This document shows positions 16,780-26,280 of a stretch of 64,000 nucleotides of DNA, in pieces. The notes below the pieces were generated by a model. It made no database searches. It had not been told where the DNA came from and saw nothing but the letters and a program-made list of their open reading frames with translations. The position numbers and the translations under genes were made by a program. The stretch's first letter is position 1. The number at the start of each line of letters is the position of its first letter. Origin of the DNA: Bacteroidales bacterium (lineage in GTDB: Bacteria > Bacteroidota > Bacteroidia > Bacteroidales > UBA932); contig JAQYTJ010000011.1 in assembly GCA_028724885.1 (NCBI GenBank), positions 124,001 to 188,000 on the forward strand. The letters are read 5' to 3'.

Positions 16780-17982
16780 ATGGATAGTTCTTTTTTAAAC
16801 GATTCGGGCAGCAAGAGTTCGATCACTAAAAGACAAATAATAAACCTGTGCATAAGCGAAGAAAGCTGGAGCATAGCTGACTTCAGCAAGGAACTGAATG
16901 CTAGCATTCCTACGGTAAGCAAACTAGTCAGCGAATTAGTAGATGACGGCTTTCTCGAGGATCTCGGCAAGGTGGGCTCTACTGGTGGCAGACGTTCAAG
17001 CATGTACGGCCTTAACCCGGATGCTGGCTACATTGCAGGAGTCGACGTCGGGAGGAGCCACATTCATTTAGCTCTCACAGACTTCAAAGGCAGGATGCAG
17101 CTTTACAAGGAGGATATCCCTCTCAAGCTGGGAAGCACGCCCGAATCACTCTCTGCTCTTGGAAAAGAAATCAAGGCCATCATCAAGGAAGAAGGCTTCG
17201 ATTTCTCCAAAGTGCTAGGGTGCGGAGTGAGCGTGACTGGCCGAGTGAACACAGACACCGGCTACAGCTTTTCTTATTTCATCGGCGAGGAGCAGCCTTT
17301 CAGCGACTTGCTTAGCAAAGAGCTAGGCATACCTGTCACAGTTGAAAATGATTCCAGGGCAATGGCATTCGGGGAATACAGGTGCGGAGTGTGCAACAAC
17401 GAGAGCAATGTCTTGTTCATTAACCTGAGCTGGGGTCTGGGAATGGGCATCATCATCAACGGAAAACTGTATTACGGGAAGTCCGGCTATTCTGGAGAAT
17501 TCGGCCACTTCCCCATGCTCCACAATAATCAGATATGCCAGTGCGGAAAAGTCGGCTGCCTGGAAACCGGTGCGTCAGGCTCGGCAATGCACCGGATGAT
17601 AATAGAGAAACTGAAGCAGGAAAGAGCCTCGACGCTCAGCGAGAAATTCAAGAAAAACGGGGACTTGACCATGGATGAGATTTTAACTGCCGTAGAGGAA
17701 GAGGACGTGCTCGCAATTGAAGTCATGGAAGAAATAGGGACTAATCTTGGCCAAGGGATAGCCGGCCTCATTAATATATTCAATCCCGACCTGGTGGTGA
17801 TCGGCGGCCGTCTCATTATTGGCAAGGACTACTTGATGCTACCTTTGAAATCCGCAGTCAATAAATTGTCACTGAACATCGTAAACCGCGACACGACCAT
17901 TAAGCTTTCCAAGCTGGAACGCCGCGCCGGCCCAATCGGAGACTGCATGCTCTCCCGCAGCAAGCTTTTGGGGCTGATGTAG
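16780..17982 (+). CDS. ROK family transcriptional regulator
   Basis: The start is ATG at 16,780 (MDSSFLND), two bases after the MFS stop. The frame continues upstream inside the MFS gene but that extension is out-of-frame MFS sequence. The product has about 400 residues: a winged helix-turn-helix in residues about 15-70, then the ROK fold with VDVGRSHIHLAL (about 86-97), the catalytic-type ENDSRAMAFGEY (about 189-200) and the zinc motif CQCGKVGCLE (about 249-258). HTH plus ROK with the zinc site is the NagC/Mlc/XylR type, so it most likely represses the locus and is released by a sugar or sugar phosphate. A kinase activity cannot be excluded. Confidence 0.9.
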   Translation: MDSSFLNDSGSKSSITKRQIINLCISEESWSIADFSKELNASIPTVSKLVSELVDDGFLEDLGKVGSTGGRRSSMYGLNPDAGYIAGVDVGRSHIHLALTDFKGRMQLYKEDIPLKLGSTPESLSALGKEIKAIIKEEGFDFSKVLGCGVSVTGRVNTDTGYSFSYFIGEEQPFSDLLSKELGIPVTVENDSRAMAFGEYRCGVCNNESNVLFINLSWGLGMGIIINGKLYYGKSGYSGEFGHFPMLHNNQICQCGKVGCLETGASGSAMHRMIIEKLKQERASTLSEKFKKNGDLTMDEILTAVEEEDVLAIEVMEEIGTNLGQGIAGLINIFNPDLVVIGGRLIIGKDYLMLPLKSAVNKLSLNIVNRDTTIKLSKLERRAGPIGDCMLSRSKLLGLM

Positions 17983-18014
17983 AATATTCATAAAAATATT
18001 CATTATTTTTTCTT

Positions 18015-18036
18015 AGTCCAGGCGAAAGACTGGACT
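18015..18036 (+). terminator. Hairpin after the ROK gene
   Basis: AGTCCAG (18,015-18,021) and CTGGACT (18,030-18,036) form a perfect 7-bp stem with an 8-base loop, followed by TTTGTTG. It lies 33 bases after the ROK stop, so it is a probable intrinsic terminator separating the MFS-ROK unit from the next operon. Confidence 0.55.
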
Positions 18037-18088
18037 TTGTTGTAATATTTTCTCATAGTTCGTAAATATTTTTAATATTATATTGCCA

Positions 18089-18113
18089 ATTAGTAAAAAT
18101 ATTAATATCTTCG
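18089..18113 (+). promoter_or_regulatory. -7 promoter element and candidate operator before DUF4434
   Basis: TATCTTCG (18,106-18,113) fits TAnnTTTG with one mismatch. It directly overlaps ATTAGTAAAAATATTAATAT (18,089-18,108), the second copy of the AT-rich motif seen before the MFS gene. Binding there would block the promoter. Confidence 0.4.
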
Positions 18114-18140
18114 CATAGGAATGCGCTTTAATTATCAATT

Positions 18141-19229
18141 ATGAGCAACACATCAAGAAGGGAATTTATTAAGAAATCAGCTCTCGCAGGGGCCTCGATA
18201 ATAGCGGCTCCAACATTTCTCCAAGCAAGCGAAAGGTGCGAATCTATGACAGGAAACACAGGCGAAAGCCACCTGATAGTGCCAAAGAACAACGGGCTTA
18301 GAATCACAGGAACGTTCCTGGATGAAATTTCCCATGACATACCTCACCAGAACTGGGGAGCAAAAGAATGGGACAAGGATTTTCAGTATATGAGAGCCAT
18401 TGGCATCGATACGGTAATCGTCATCCGCTCCGGTTACCGCAAATTCATTACTTATCCATCTCCGTACCTGCTTAAGCAAGGTTGCTACATGCCCTCTGTG
18501 GATCTCATAGAATTGTTTCTGCAACTTTCTGACAAGTATGGGATGAGATTCTATTTCGGTCTGTACGACTCTGGCAAATATTGGGACACTGGCGACATGT
18601 CTTACGAAGTCGAGGCAAATAAATACGTCATAGATGAGGTATGGAAAATGTACGGCAGCAAGCACAAGAGTTTCGGAGGCTGGTACATCAGCGGGGAAAT
18701 CAGCAGAGCCACGAAAGGTGCCATAGAATCGTTCAGGACAATGGGAAGGCAGTGCAAGGACGTATCCGGAGGCCTGCCGACGTTCATCTCCCCTTGGATA
18801 GACGGGAAGAAAGCCGTGGATGCGGCAAGCGGAAACCTTACCAAAGAGCAGGCAGTCTCTGTCGAGCAGCATGAGAAAGAGTGGAACGAGATATTCGATG
18901 GAATCCATGAATATGTCGATGCTTGTGCTTTCCAGGACGGACACATAGATTATGACGAATTGGATGCCTTCTTCTCCGTAAATAAGAAGCTGGCAGACAA
19001 GTATGGCATGCAATGCTGGACCAATGCCGAAAGCTTCGACCGCGACATGCCTATCCACTTTCTCCCAATCAAATTCGACAAGCTGAGGCTGAAACTGGAG
19101 GCCGCCAAACGCTGCGGTTACGACAAGGCCATAACCTTCGAGTTCTCCCATTTCATGAGTCCTCAATCGGCATACCTCCAGGCAGGGCATTTATACGACA
19201 GATACAAGGAATATTTTGACATAAAGTAA
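18141..19229 (+). CDS. DUF4434-type predicted glycosidase, Tat-exported
   Basis: The product has 362 residues. The N-terminus carries a twin-arginine signal, SRREFIKKSALAGASII (about residues 5-21), with cleavage near LQAS, so a folded, probably periplasmic protein is expected. The body resembles the DUF4434 family, a predicted TIM barrel found beside glycoside hydrolases; acidic patches such as GWYISGEISR and DACAFQDG lie where TIM-barrel catalytic acids could sit, but no activity is established. It starts the second transcription unit of the locus, and the epimerase begins two bases after its stop. The call is by overall resemblance. Confidence 0.7.
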   Translation: MSNTSRREFIKKSALAGASIIAAPTFLQASERCESMTGNTGESHLIVPKNNGLRITGTFLDEISHDIPHQNWGAKEWDKDFQYMRAIGIDTVIVIRSGYRKFITYPSPYLLKQGCYMPSVDLIELFLQLSDKYGMRFYFGLYDSGKYWDTGDMSYEVEANKYVIDEVWKMYGSKHKSFGGWYISGEISRATKGAIESFRTMGRQCKDVSGGLPTFISPWIDGKKAVDAASGNLTKEQAVSVEQHEKEWNEIFDGIHEYVDACAFQDGHIDYDELDAFFSVNKKLADKYGMQCWTNAESFDRDMPIHFLPIKFDKLRLKLEAAKRCGYDKAITFEFSHFMSPQSAYLQAGHLYDRYKEYFDIK

Positions 19230-19231
19230 TT

Positions 19232-20404
19232 ATGGATTTCAAAAAATTAGCTGAACAGTACAAGGACGAGCTGATGGACAACGTGCTCCCCTTCTGGCTT
19301 AACAAGTCGCAGGACAAAGAGTACGGAGGCTATTACACATGCCTTTTACGTAACGGTGACGTTTTCGACACTGACAAATTCATCTGGCTTCAGGGCCGCG
19401 AGGTATGGCTTTTCTCCATGCTTTACAACAAGGTTGAAAAACGTCAGGAATGGCTGGACTGCGCGATTCAGGGCGCCGAATTCTTAAAGAAGCACGGCCA
19501 CGACGGCAATTACAACTGGTATTTCTCGGTAACTAGAGAAGGCAAGCCAATCGTGGAGCCATACAACATATTCTCATACACATTCGCTACCATGGCCTTC
19601 GGGCAGCTGGCAATCGCCACAGGCAGTGAGGAATATGCCGACATCGCTAAGAAAACCTTTGACAACGTGCTCTCCAAGCAGGGCAACCCAAAAGGAAAAT
19701 GGAACAAGCTGCATCCTGGGACAAGAGACCTCAAGGGATTCTCTCTACCAATGATTTTATGCAACCTGGCGCTTGAGATAGAGCCGTTGATTGACAAAGA
19801 CTTCTTGATGCGCACAATCGAGGACTGCATTCACGAGGTCATGGACGTGTTCTATCGCCCTGAGCTGGGTGGCATAATCGTAGAGAACGTTCTGGCGGAC
19901 GGCTCTCTGGCAGACTGCTTTGAAGGCCGCCAGGTAACCCCTGGTCACGACATCGAGGCCATGTGGTTCATAATGGATCTGGGCAAGAGGCTCGCCAGGC
20001 CGGAACTCATCGAGAAAGCCAAGGACACGACCCTTAGGATGGCCGAATATGGCTGGGACAAGGAATATGGCGGAATATATTACTTTCTCGACCGCAAGGG
20101 CTTCCCTCCACAGCAACTAGAATGGGACCAGAAGCTCTGGTGGGTGCACATCGAGACACTGATTTCCACCCTGAAGGGCTATCAGCTGACTGGAGATCCG
20201 AAGTGCCTGGAATGGTTCGAGAGAGTACATGAATATGTCTGGAGCCATTTCAAGGACACTGAATATCCGGAATGGTTCGGCTATCTGAACCGTCGCGGCG
20301 AAGTCCTGCTGCCACTTAAAGGTGGCAAGTGGAAAGGCTGCTTCCATGTTCCAAGAGGTCTCTACCAGTGCTGGCAGATTCTAGAAGATTTATCAAAGGA
20401 ATAA
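19232..20404 (+). CDS. N-acylglucosamine 2-epimerase family (AGE/renin-binding type)
   Basis: The protein has 390 residues without a signal peptide, so it is cytoplasmic. The (alpha/alpha)6-barrel signatures WLQGREVWLFSMLY (about residues 47-60), PGHDIEAMWF (about 236-245), WWVHIETL (about 302-309) and KGCFHVPRGL (about 371-380) match the mammalian renin-binding protein form of N-acylglucosamine 2-epimerase. This contrasts with cellobiose 2-epimerase, whose usual HxHxxEAYT-like segment is replaced here by LPMILCNLALEI. The likely reaction is GlcNAc to ManNAc interconversion. It is coupled tightly to the DUF4434 gene (2-base gap) and precedes a phosphoesterase by 13 bases. Confidence 0.88.
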   Translation: MDFKKLAEQYKDELMDNVLPFWLNKSQDKEYGGYYTCLLRNGDVFDTDKFIWLQGREVWLFSMLYNKVEKRQEWLDCAIQGAEFLKKHGHDGNYNWYFSVTREGKPIVEPYNIFSYTFATMAFGQLAIATGSEEYADIAKKTFDNVLSKQGNPKGKWNKLHPGTRDLKGFSLPMILCNLALEIEPLIDKDFLMRTIEDCIHEVMDVFYRPELGGIIVENVLADGSLADCFEGRQVTPGHDIEAMWFIMDLGKRLARPELIEKAKDTTLRMAEYGWDKEYGGIYYFLDRKGFPPQQLEWDQKLWWVHIETLISTLKGYQLTGDPKCLEWFERVHEYVWSHFKDTEYPEWFGYLNRRGEVLLPLKGGKWKGCFHVPRGLYQCWQILEDLSKE

Positions 20405-20417
20405 CTGTCTCCTTGGC

Positions 20418-21404
20418 ATGATGAAAAGAATAACACTACTGATAGCCATAGGATTACTGGGCCTGATCTCAGATGCCCGGATGAAACCTCTGAGATTCGT
20501 GAATGGCACGTTCAAGATTGTGCAATTCACGGATTTACACTGGGTGGAAGATGCTTCGTTCAAAACGAAGAATGACAGCACGCTGAACCTGATGCGAGAC
20601 ATTCTTAATGCTGAGAAACCTGACTTGGCTGTCCTTACTGGCGACGTGGTAGTTGCCAGCAATGCCAAGCAAGGTTGGGATAAGCTATGCAAACTGTTCG
20701 AGGAGATTCAGGTCCCATTCGTGGTGACTTTCGGCAACCACGACCACGAATCGGACATGAGTAATGCGGAAATACTTGAATATATTACCGAAAAGCCATA
20801 TAATCTGACATTTGACGAGGACATGAAGCTACATGGTTCAGGAAATTGCTCGATGCCAGTCAAAGCGTCGGAAGGCAGTGGAGATAAATGGATGTTATAT
20901 TTCTTCGATTCCAATAGTTATCCTAAGGACAAATTCTATGGGACATACGATTGGATTCATCACGACCAGATCGACTGGTACCGGAATGCAAGCAACAAGA
21001 TCAGAATACGCCAAGGCCACACATTGCCATCCTTGGCCTTCTTCCATATTCCTCTTCCTGAATACGGAGACACTATGCTGGTTAAGGAAATAGTGGGAAA
21101 CAAATATGAGAGCGTGTGCTCCCCAATGTTGAATTCCGGGCTATTCTCCGCATTCCTTGAGCAGGGGGACGTAATCGGGGTATTCGTCGGACACGACCAC
21201 AATAACGACTATATGGCTGACATTGATGGCAAAATCGTGCTTGCCTATGGCAGGAAAACCGGATACCCGCCTGCCTACGAAGAAGTTCTCAGAAGAGGTG
21301 CCAGAATCGTGATATTAAAAGAAGACGAACCTTCATTTGAAACTTACATAGTTGATTCGAGCGGCGCAAGCCTTAGATATGAATTCACCAAAATTTCAGA
21401 ATGA
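20418..21404 (+). CDS. Secreted calcineurin-like metallophosphoesterase
   Basis: The product has 328 residues with an N-terminal hydrophobic stretch (residues 3-19) that looks like a signal peptide without lipidation Cys. The five metallophosphoesterase blocks are all present: TDLHW (about 38-42), GDVV (about 76-79), GNHDHE (about 106-111), AFFHIP (about 213-218) and GHDHNND (about 258-264). It is therefore likely an active two-metal phosphomono- or diesterase of the periplasm. Its place between an epimerase and susC suggests it removes phosphate from the imported glycan. Two Met codons in tandem make the start uncertain by one residue. Confidence 0.85.
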   Translation: MMKRITLLIAIGLLGLISDARMKPLRFVNGTFKIVQFTDLHWVEDASFKTKNDSTLNLMRDILNAEKPDLAVLTGDVVVASNAKQGWDKLCKLFEEIQVPFVVTFGNHDHESDMSNAEILEYITEKPYNLTFDEDMKLHGSGNCSMPVKASEGSGDKWMLYFFDSNSYPKDKFYGTYDWIHHDQIDWYRNASNKIRIRQGHTLPSLAFFHIPLPEYGDTMLVKEIVGNKYESVCSPMLNSGLFSAFLEQGDVIGVFVGHDHNNDYMADIDGKIVLAYGRKTGYPPAYEEVLRRGARIVILKEDEPSFETYIVDSSGASLRYEFTKISE

Positions 21405-21438
21405 AGCCATATTATTAATAACCATAAAAATAATTCTG

Positions 21439-24400
21439 ATGAGATATTTATTGGAAATTATTACTATTTCTGTTTCGCTGGCTATTTTCAGTGCAACTGG
21501 CTTAGCACAAGATAAGGGAACAGTCAGAGGAACAGTCAGTGATGCCTCCGGAACCGGATTGCCTGGTGTCGGAGTCACGATACAAGGATCCTCGTCCGGA
21601 GTAGTTACGGACATGAACGGAAACTATTCTCTCGAAGCAAATAGTAACGCAAACATTGTATTCAGCATGCTAGGCATGAAACCAGTTACGGTGCCTGTGT
21701 CTGGCAGATCTGTAATAAACATAACATTGGAAGAAGACAAGGAACTTCTGGATGAAGTAGTCGTCGTAGGTTACGGCACGCAAAAGAAAAGTTCTCTGAC
21801 CAGCGCTGTTTCCGCAATTAAAGGAGATGAGCTGCTAAACGCCCCGTCTACTAATGTATCGCAAATTCTAGGCGGCAAGCTGCCAGGCATATCATCAGTT
21901 CAGGAATCAGGCGAACCTGGCCTAGATCAGGCATCCCTGCGAATCAGAGGGTCGATTTATGGCGTCTCATATGTCGTTGACGGATATCCGGTCACAGACA
22001 TCAACGACATAGATCCAAATGACATTGAGAGCGTTTCTGTCTTGAAAGACGGTGCTTCTGCAGCTGTTTATGGTCTGCAAAGCGCTGGGGGCGTAATTAT
22101 AATCACCACGAAGCGCGGCAAATCCGGCGACACGAAGATAACGTACGATGGTCAGTATGGAGCGTCGATGAACGCGAACTTCACTGAATTCATGAATGGC
22201 CCTCAGTTCGCTTATTACTATAATATGGCGGATATGATGGACCAGCTTGCAAGAGGGGCTATTTCCAGCCGAGATGAATACGTCCCTGCTTTCACGAAGA
22301 AAAACGTAGCAGCCATGACGAACGGAGACCCGACGGATGGCTGGGACGATGTTGACTACATCAAGAAGGTCTTCGGGACAGGCTTCACGCAGAAACACAG
22401 CGTGACCGCCCAAGGAGGGAATGAGCACGCAAGATTTTTTTGCCTCTATCGGCTATCTTGGGCAGAAAGGCAATATTGACAACTTCAAGTATCGCCGCTA
22501 CAATCTTCGAGCGAACATCGACTCCGATTTCGCAAGGAATTTCCATTTTTCATTGGGATTATCAGGGACTATTGGAAGACGTCATACTCCAGGTTACGCA
22601 TCTGGTGGCACGGACGCAAATTCATATCTTGGCGAGCAGGGATTCCTTTCCATCGCCCGTCAGACTATCCAGATGCATCCTTATCTGCCTGAAAAATATG
22701 ATGGCCTTTACTCAGCGGCCATTCAGAACAACACAGGATTAGCCAACAGCCCTCTGGCAGCTATCTACGAGTCTGGCTATAAACAGACCAGGAGCGCCGA
22801 TGTCCAAGCTAACATGTCTCTCAGCTATAGTTTCCCGTGGATCGATGGGCTAAGCGCAAAGATAAGCGGCTCATATGAATATTCGACATCGCAGAACAAG
22901 AATCTGAATACCCCATATTCAGTTATGGCGATCCTCAACGGGAACTGGGCGAAGCAGTCAGATCCTAGAGGTACTGCTTCTGGGATCAACCTTGGCGAAG
23001 GCCAATCAAACTATGAGCAGCTCGTAGGTCAGGCTAGCTTGAATTATATTCATTCATTCGGCAAACACAATGTTGAGGCAATGGTTCTAACTGAAGTACG
23101 TGACGACAAGAGCAACAACCTCAGCGCATACATCAAGAATCTGCCTTTTGCGCAGCTGCCAGAACTCAGCAACGGGGTGCCTATCGATGAGAATCCAATT
23201 GGCGGAAGCAGCTGGAATTCTCGCACGGCAGGAAATGTGTTCAGGGTAAAATACGATTATGACAATCGTTACCTAGCCGAAGTAACTGGCAGGTACGATG
23301 GATCTTACAAGTTCAATGGAATGACTGGAGACCGCTGGGGATTTTTCCCTTCAGCATCTGTCGGCTGGCGACTTTCGAAAGAGAAATTCATGGAGAACGT
23401 GGATTTCATTGACGACCTGAAGCTCAGGGCCTCCGTCGGCTTGCTCGGCAATGACGGAGTAAGCGCTTACATGTACTTGAGCAACTACTCGCAAGGCGGA
23501 AGCATAGTTTTGAACGGGAATATATATCCTTCGTATTACACATCGGGAATAGCGAACAACAACCTGACTTGGGAAAAGACTCTCTCTTGGAATGTCGGTT
23601 ACGACCTGTCCATGTGGAACGGTCTCTTAGGAATGGAAGTAGACGGGTTCTATAATTACACTTACGATATTCTGACCGCCCTGGGAAGCGACATGCCAGG
23701 TTCAATGGGCGGATACTACCCTACTTACGGAAACATCAATAAGATAGATGCGAAAGGGATTGACATACTCATAACGCACCGTAATAATTTCATGCTTCTG
23801 GGGAAACGCTTTGACTACGGCATCACAGCCAGCGTCACTAGATCCAAGACTCGCTGGCTGGAATACCAGGACGCCCCGAACATCATGGAATGGCAGAAAG
23901 TCTCGGGTACTGTTTACGGTTCCATCAGCGGATGGAATGCAGACGGGTTATTCCGTTCCGAAGAGGAAATCGACAATTCCGCATGGTACGGGACAAGGCC
24001 GAACGTAGGCGACATCAAATATAAAGACCTCAACGGAGATGGTAAAATCACTTGGGACGATAGAGGAATATTCGGCAGGTCGAATCGTCCCCAGCTGACA
24101 TATGGCCTGAATCTGAATTTCAACTGGAACGGATTCGACTTCAACGCTCAGTTCACGGGAGGAGCCCTGTTCGATGTCTCCCTCACTGGAACATATTACA
24201 ATGGGTACGATGATAACACCATCTGGACACAGACATTCAAGGAAGGAGCTAATTCTCCTCTCTATCTCGTGAAACATGCCGTCAGCATCGACAACCCAGA
24301 CGGGACTTACCCTCGCATAACTCTCGGAGCCACTGGCCATGGAGGAGATAACGGCCTTTCCAGCTCGTTCTGGTGGAGGGATGGCAAATACATCCGACTC

Positions 24401-24604
24401 AAGTCTGCTCAGCTAGGCTACACTATTCCTGCAAAATTGACTCGCAAAGTCGGAATCGAAGGCCTTCGCCTTTATGTGGAAGGGGCTAACCTTTTCACGA
24501 TAGACGGCCTGCCGAAGGGCATCGACCCAGAGGCACCTGGAGTGAATAATGGTTACTATCCTCAGCAGAGGACAGTGATGGGCGGTATTACTTTAACTTT
24601 ATAA
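21439..24604 (+). pseudogene. SusC-like TonB-dependent transporter, frameshifted at a T7 run
   Basis: Two open frames together encode one SusC-like receptor. The first (from ATG 21,439, MRYLLEIITISVSLAIF) has a signal peptide, a carboxypeptidase-regulatory-like domain (about residues 30-100), the VVVVGYGTQKK TonB-box region and the plug domain, then stops at 22,479. The second carries the barrel to residue LTL at 24,604. They join at seven T residues (22,435-22,441): with six, EHARFF runs directly into ASIGYLGQKG and the product is 1,054 residues, a normal SusC. The rest of the frame is undamaged. Upstream start candidates (21,352) fall inside the phosphoesterase gene. The gene may be dead, phase-variable by slippage, rescued by transcriptional slippage, or intact with a sequencing error. 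Confidence 0.88.
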
Positions 24605-24614
24605 TATTGACGAT

Positions 24615-26273
24615 ATGAAAAACATCATAAAAATACTGTCATTCGTTATAGCAAGCTCTCTTCTGATATCTTGTAACGGCTATCTAGACACAGACCCAAC
24701 GGATCGCGTCTCTGACAAGATGTTATGGAGCAATGAGGCAACGGCGGAATATGCAGTAAACAACCTCTATAGTTATCTAGCATCCGTAAACGGAAGTCAG
24801 TTTCTGGCAGGGATGACAGAGTCGCTCACTGACGAATTCAAGTACGGATCATACAATTACAATTCTCTCTGCTACATACCTAGCGAATTTGCTTACGGCG
24901 GTTCAACGCTAACGTCGAATTACGTGGACGTTTACATGGGCGTGTGGGAAAGCCGCTACACGCAAATCCGCCGAACCAATGAGAACATCCATAACCTGAA
25001 AAAATACGGGGATGGATTGGGTGACAATGCCAAGACGCAGTTTGAAGCTGAGATGCGCTTCATTAGAGCCTGGCTGTATTTCGACCTCGTGAAACGCTAC
25101 AAGGAAGTAATAATATACGACGAGGATCTTTCAAAAATCAGCAAAGACAAAGCATTGGACACGGAAGAGAAAGCGTGGGACTTCATTCAATCCGATCTTG
25201 AATATGCCGCAAGCAAACTTCCCACACAGGCAGATGCAAACGGACGTCTGGACAAAGGCGCAGCCTACGCCTTCATGACACGAGCTATGCTCTACGCCGG
25301 GCGCTGGCAGGCCGTGGTGGATGCAGCCAATAAAGTAATGGGTTTAGGATACAAGCTGAATGATTCATATGCTGATTCTTTCAAAATCACAGCTGATAAA
25401 GGGAATCCGGAAGCGATTCTCGAATATGAATATAATCTAACCGTAGGCGGACACGATTTCGACTCATATTATACCCCAGGAGGGGATTTCACCGTCATTG
25501 ACAAGATTGGCGGAGGCTATGGGACGCCTACACAGGAAATGGTTGAATCATACGAACTTGCAGGAGGCGGGTTCCCTGACTGGTCGCCATGGCACAACAC
25601 TGATGGTACAATGCAGACTCCACCTTACGCAAACCTAGAACCTCGTTTCCAAGCAACTGTGCTATACAATGGAGCCAGCTGGAAAGGAAGGAAAATAGAG
25701 CCATATGTTGGAGGAACCGACGGCTGGTGCCAATGGAATGTCGATAAAGAGCCGAAAGGCAGAACTACGACAGGATACTACTTGCGCAAGCTCGTCGATG
25801 AGAATCACGATTTGTCAAAACAATCATCGAGCAGCCAGCCCCTCATTCTTATCCGATATGCAGAGGTGCTTCTGAACAAAGCGGAAGCATGTTACAGGAG
25901 GAATAATGCCACTGATGCAAACGTAGCAATTAAAGCCATCCGATCCAGAGTGGGTCTGCCGTATAGCGACAAGAACGGAGATGCTCTGTGGACTGCGATT
26001 CGTCAAGAGAGAAAAGTTGAGCTTGCTTACGAAGGCCTTTGGTACTGGGATCTTCGCCGATGGGGGGATGCTTCGAAAGCATATCCAATAGGACTCAATG
26101 CCTATCAGGCTCACGGATTGAAAATTGAGAAGATAGGGAGCGATTATCTCTACACTTACGTCTCTGTCGATGACAAAGACCGCAACTTCCCGGAGAAGCT
26201 TTACAGACTGCCTCTTCCTAGCAGCGAGCTTACCACTAACAGTATGGTAAATCAGTATCCAGAGTGGCAATAA
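24615..26273 (+). CDS. SusD/RagB-like glycan-binding lipoprotein
   Basis: The product has 552 residues. A lipoprotein signal ends SSLLISC, with Cys near residue 20. N-terminal TPR-like helices carry LDTDPTDRVSDKMLWSNE and MRFIRAWLYFDLVKRY (about residues 143-158), both typical of SusD. The C-terminal part has ILIRYAEVLLNKAEACYR (about 412-429), the SusD/RagB signature, and ends NQYPEWQ. It caps the SusC barrel on the cell surface and captures glycan. It starts 10 bases after susC, in the same operon, and is intact although its SusC partner is frameshifted. Confidence 0.95.
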   Translation: MKNIIKILSFVIASSLLISCNGYLDTDPTDRVSDKMLWSNEATAEYAVNNLYSYLASVNGSQFLAGMTESLTDEFKYGSYNYNSLCYIPSEFAYGGSTLTSNYVDVYMGVWESRYTQIRRTNENIHNLKKYGDGLGDNAKTQFEAEMRFIRAWLYFDLVKRYKEVIIYDEDLSKISKDKALDTEEKAWDFIQSDLEYAASKLPTQADANGRLDKGAAYAFMTRAMLYAGRWQAVVDAANKVMGLGYKLNDSYADSFKITADKGNPEAILEYEYNLTVGGHDFDSYYTPGGDFTVIDKIGGGYGTPTQEMVESYELAGGGFPDWSPWHNTDGTMQTPPYANLEPRFQATVLYNGASWKGRKIEPYVGGTDGWCQWNVDKEPKGRTTTGYYLRKLVDENHDLSKQSSSSQPLILIRYAEVLLNKAEACYRRNNATDANVAIKAIRSRVGLPYSDKNGDALWTAIRQERKVELAYEGLWYWDLRRWGDASKAYPIGLNAYQAHGLKIEKIGSDYLYTYVSVDDKDRNFPEKLYRLPLPSSELTTNSMVNQYPEWQ

Positions 26274-26280
26274 TCTTTAA

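Noticed and set aside
18177..19190. Long minus-strand open frame (337 codons) antisense to the DUF4434 gene
   Set aside because: It mirrors the codon structure of a well-supported plus-strand gene in a tight operon, and its translation resembles no family.
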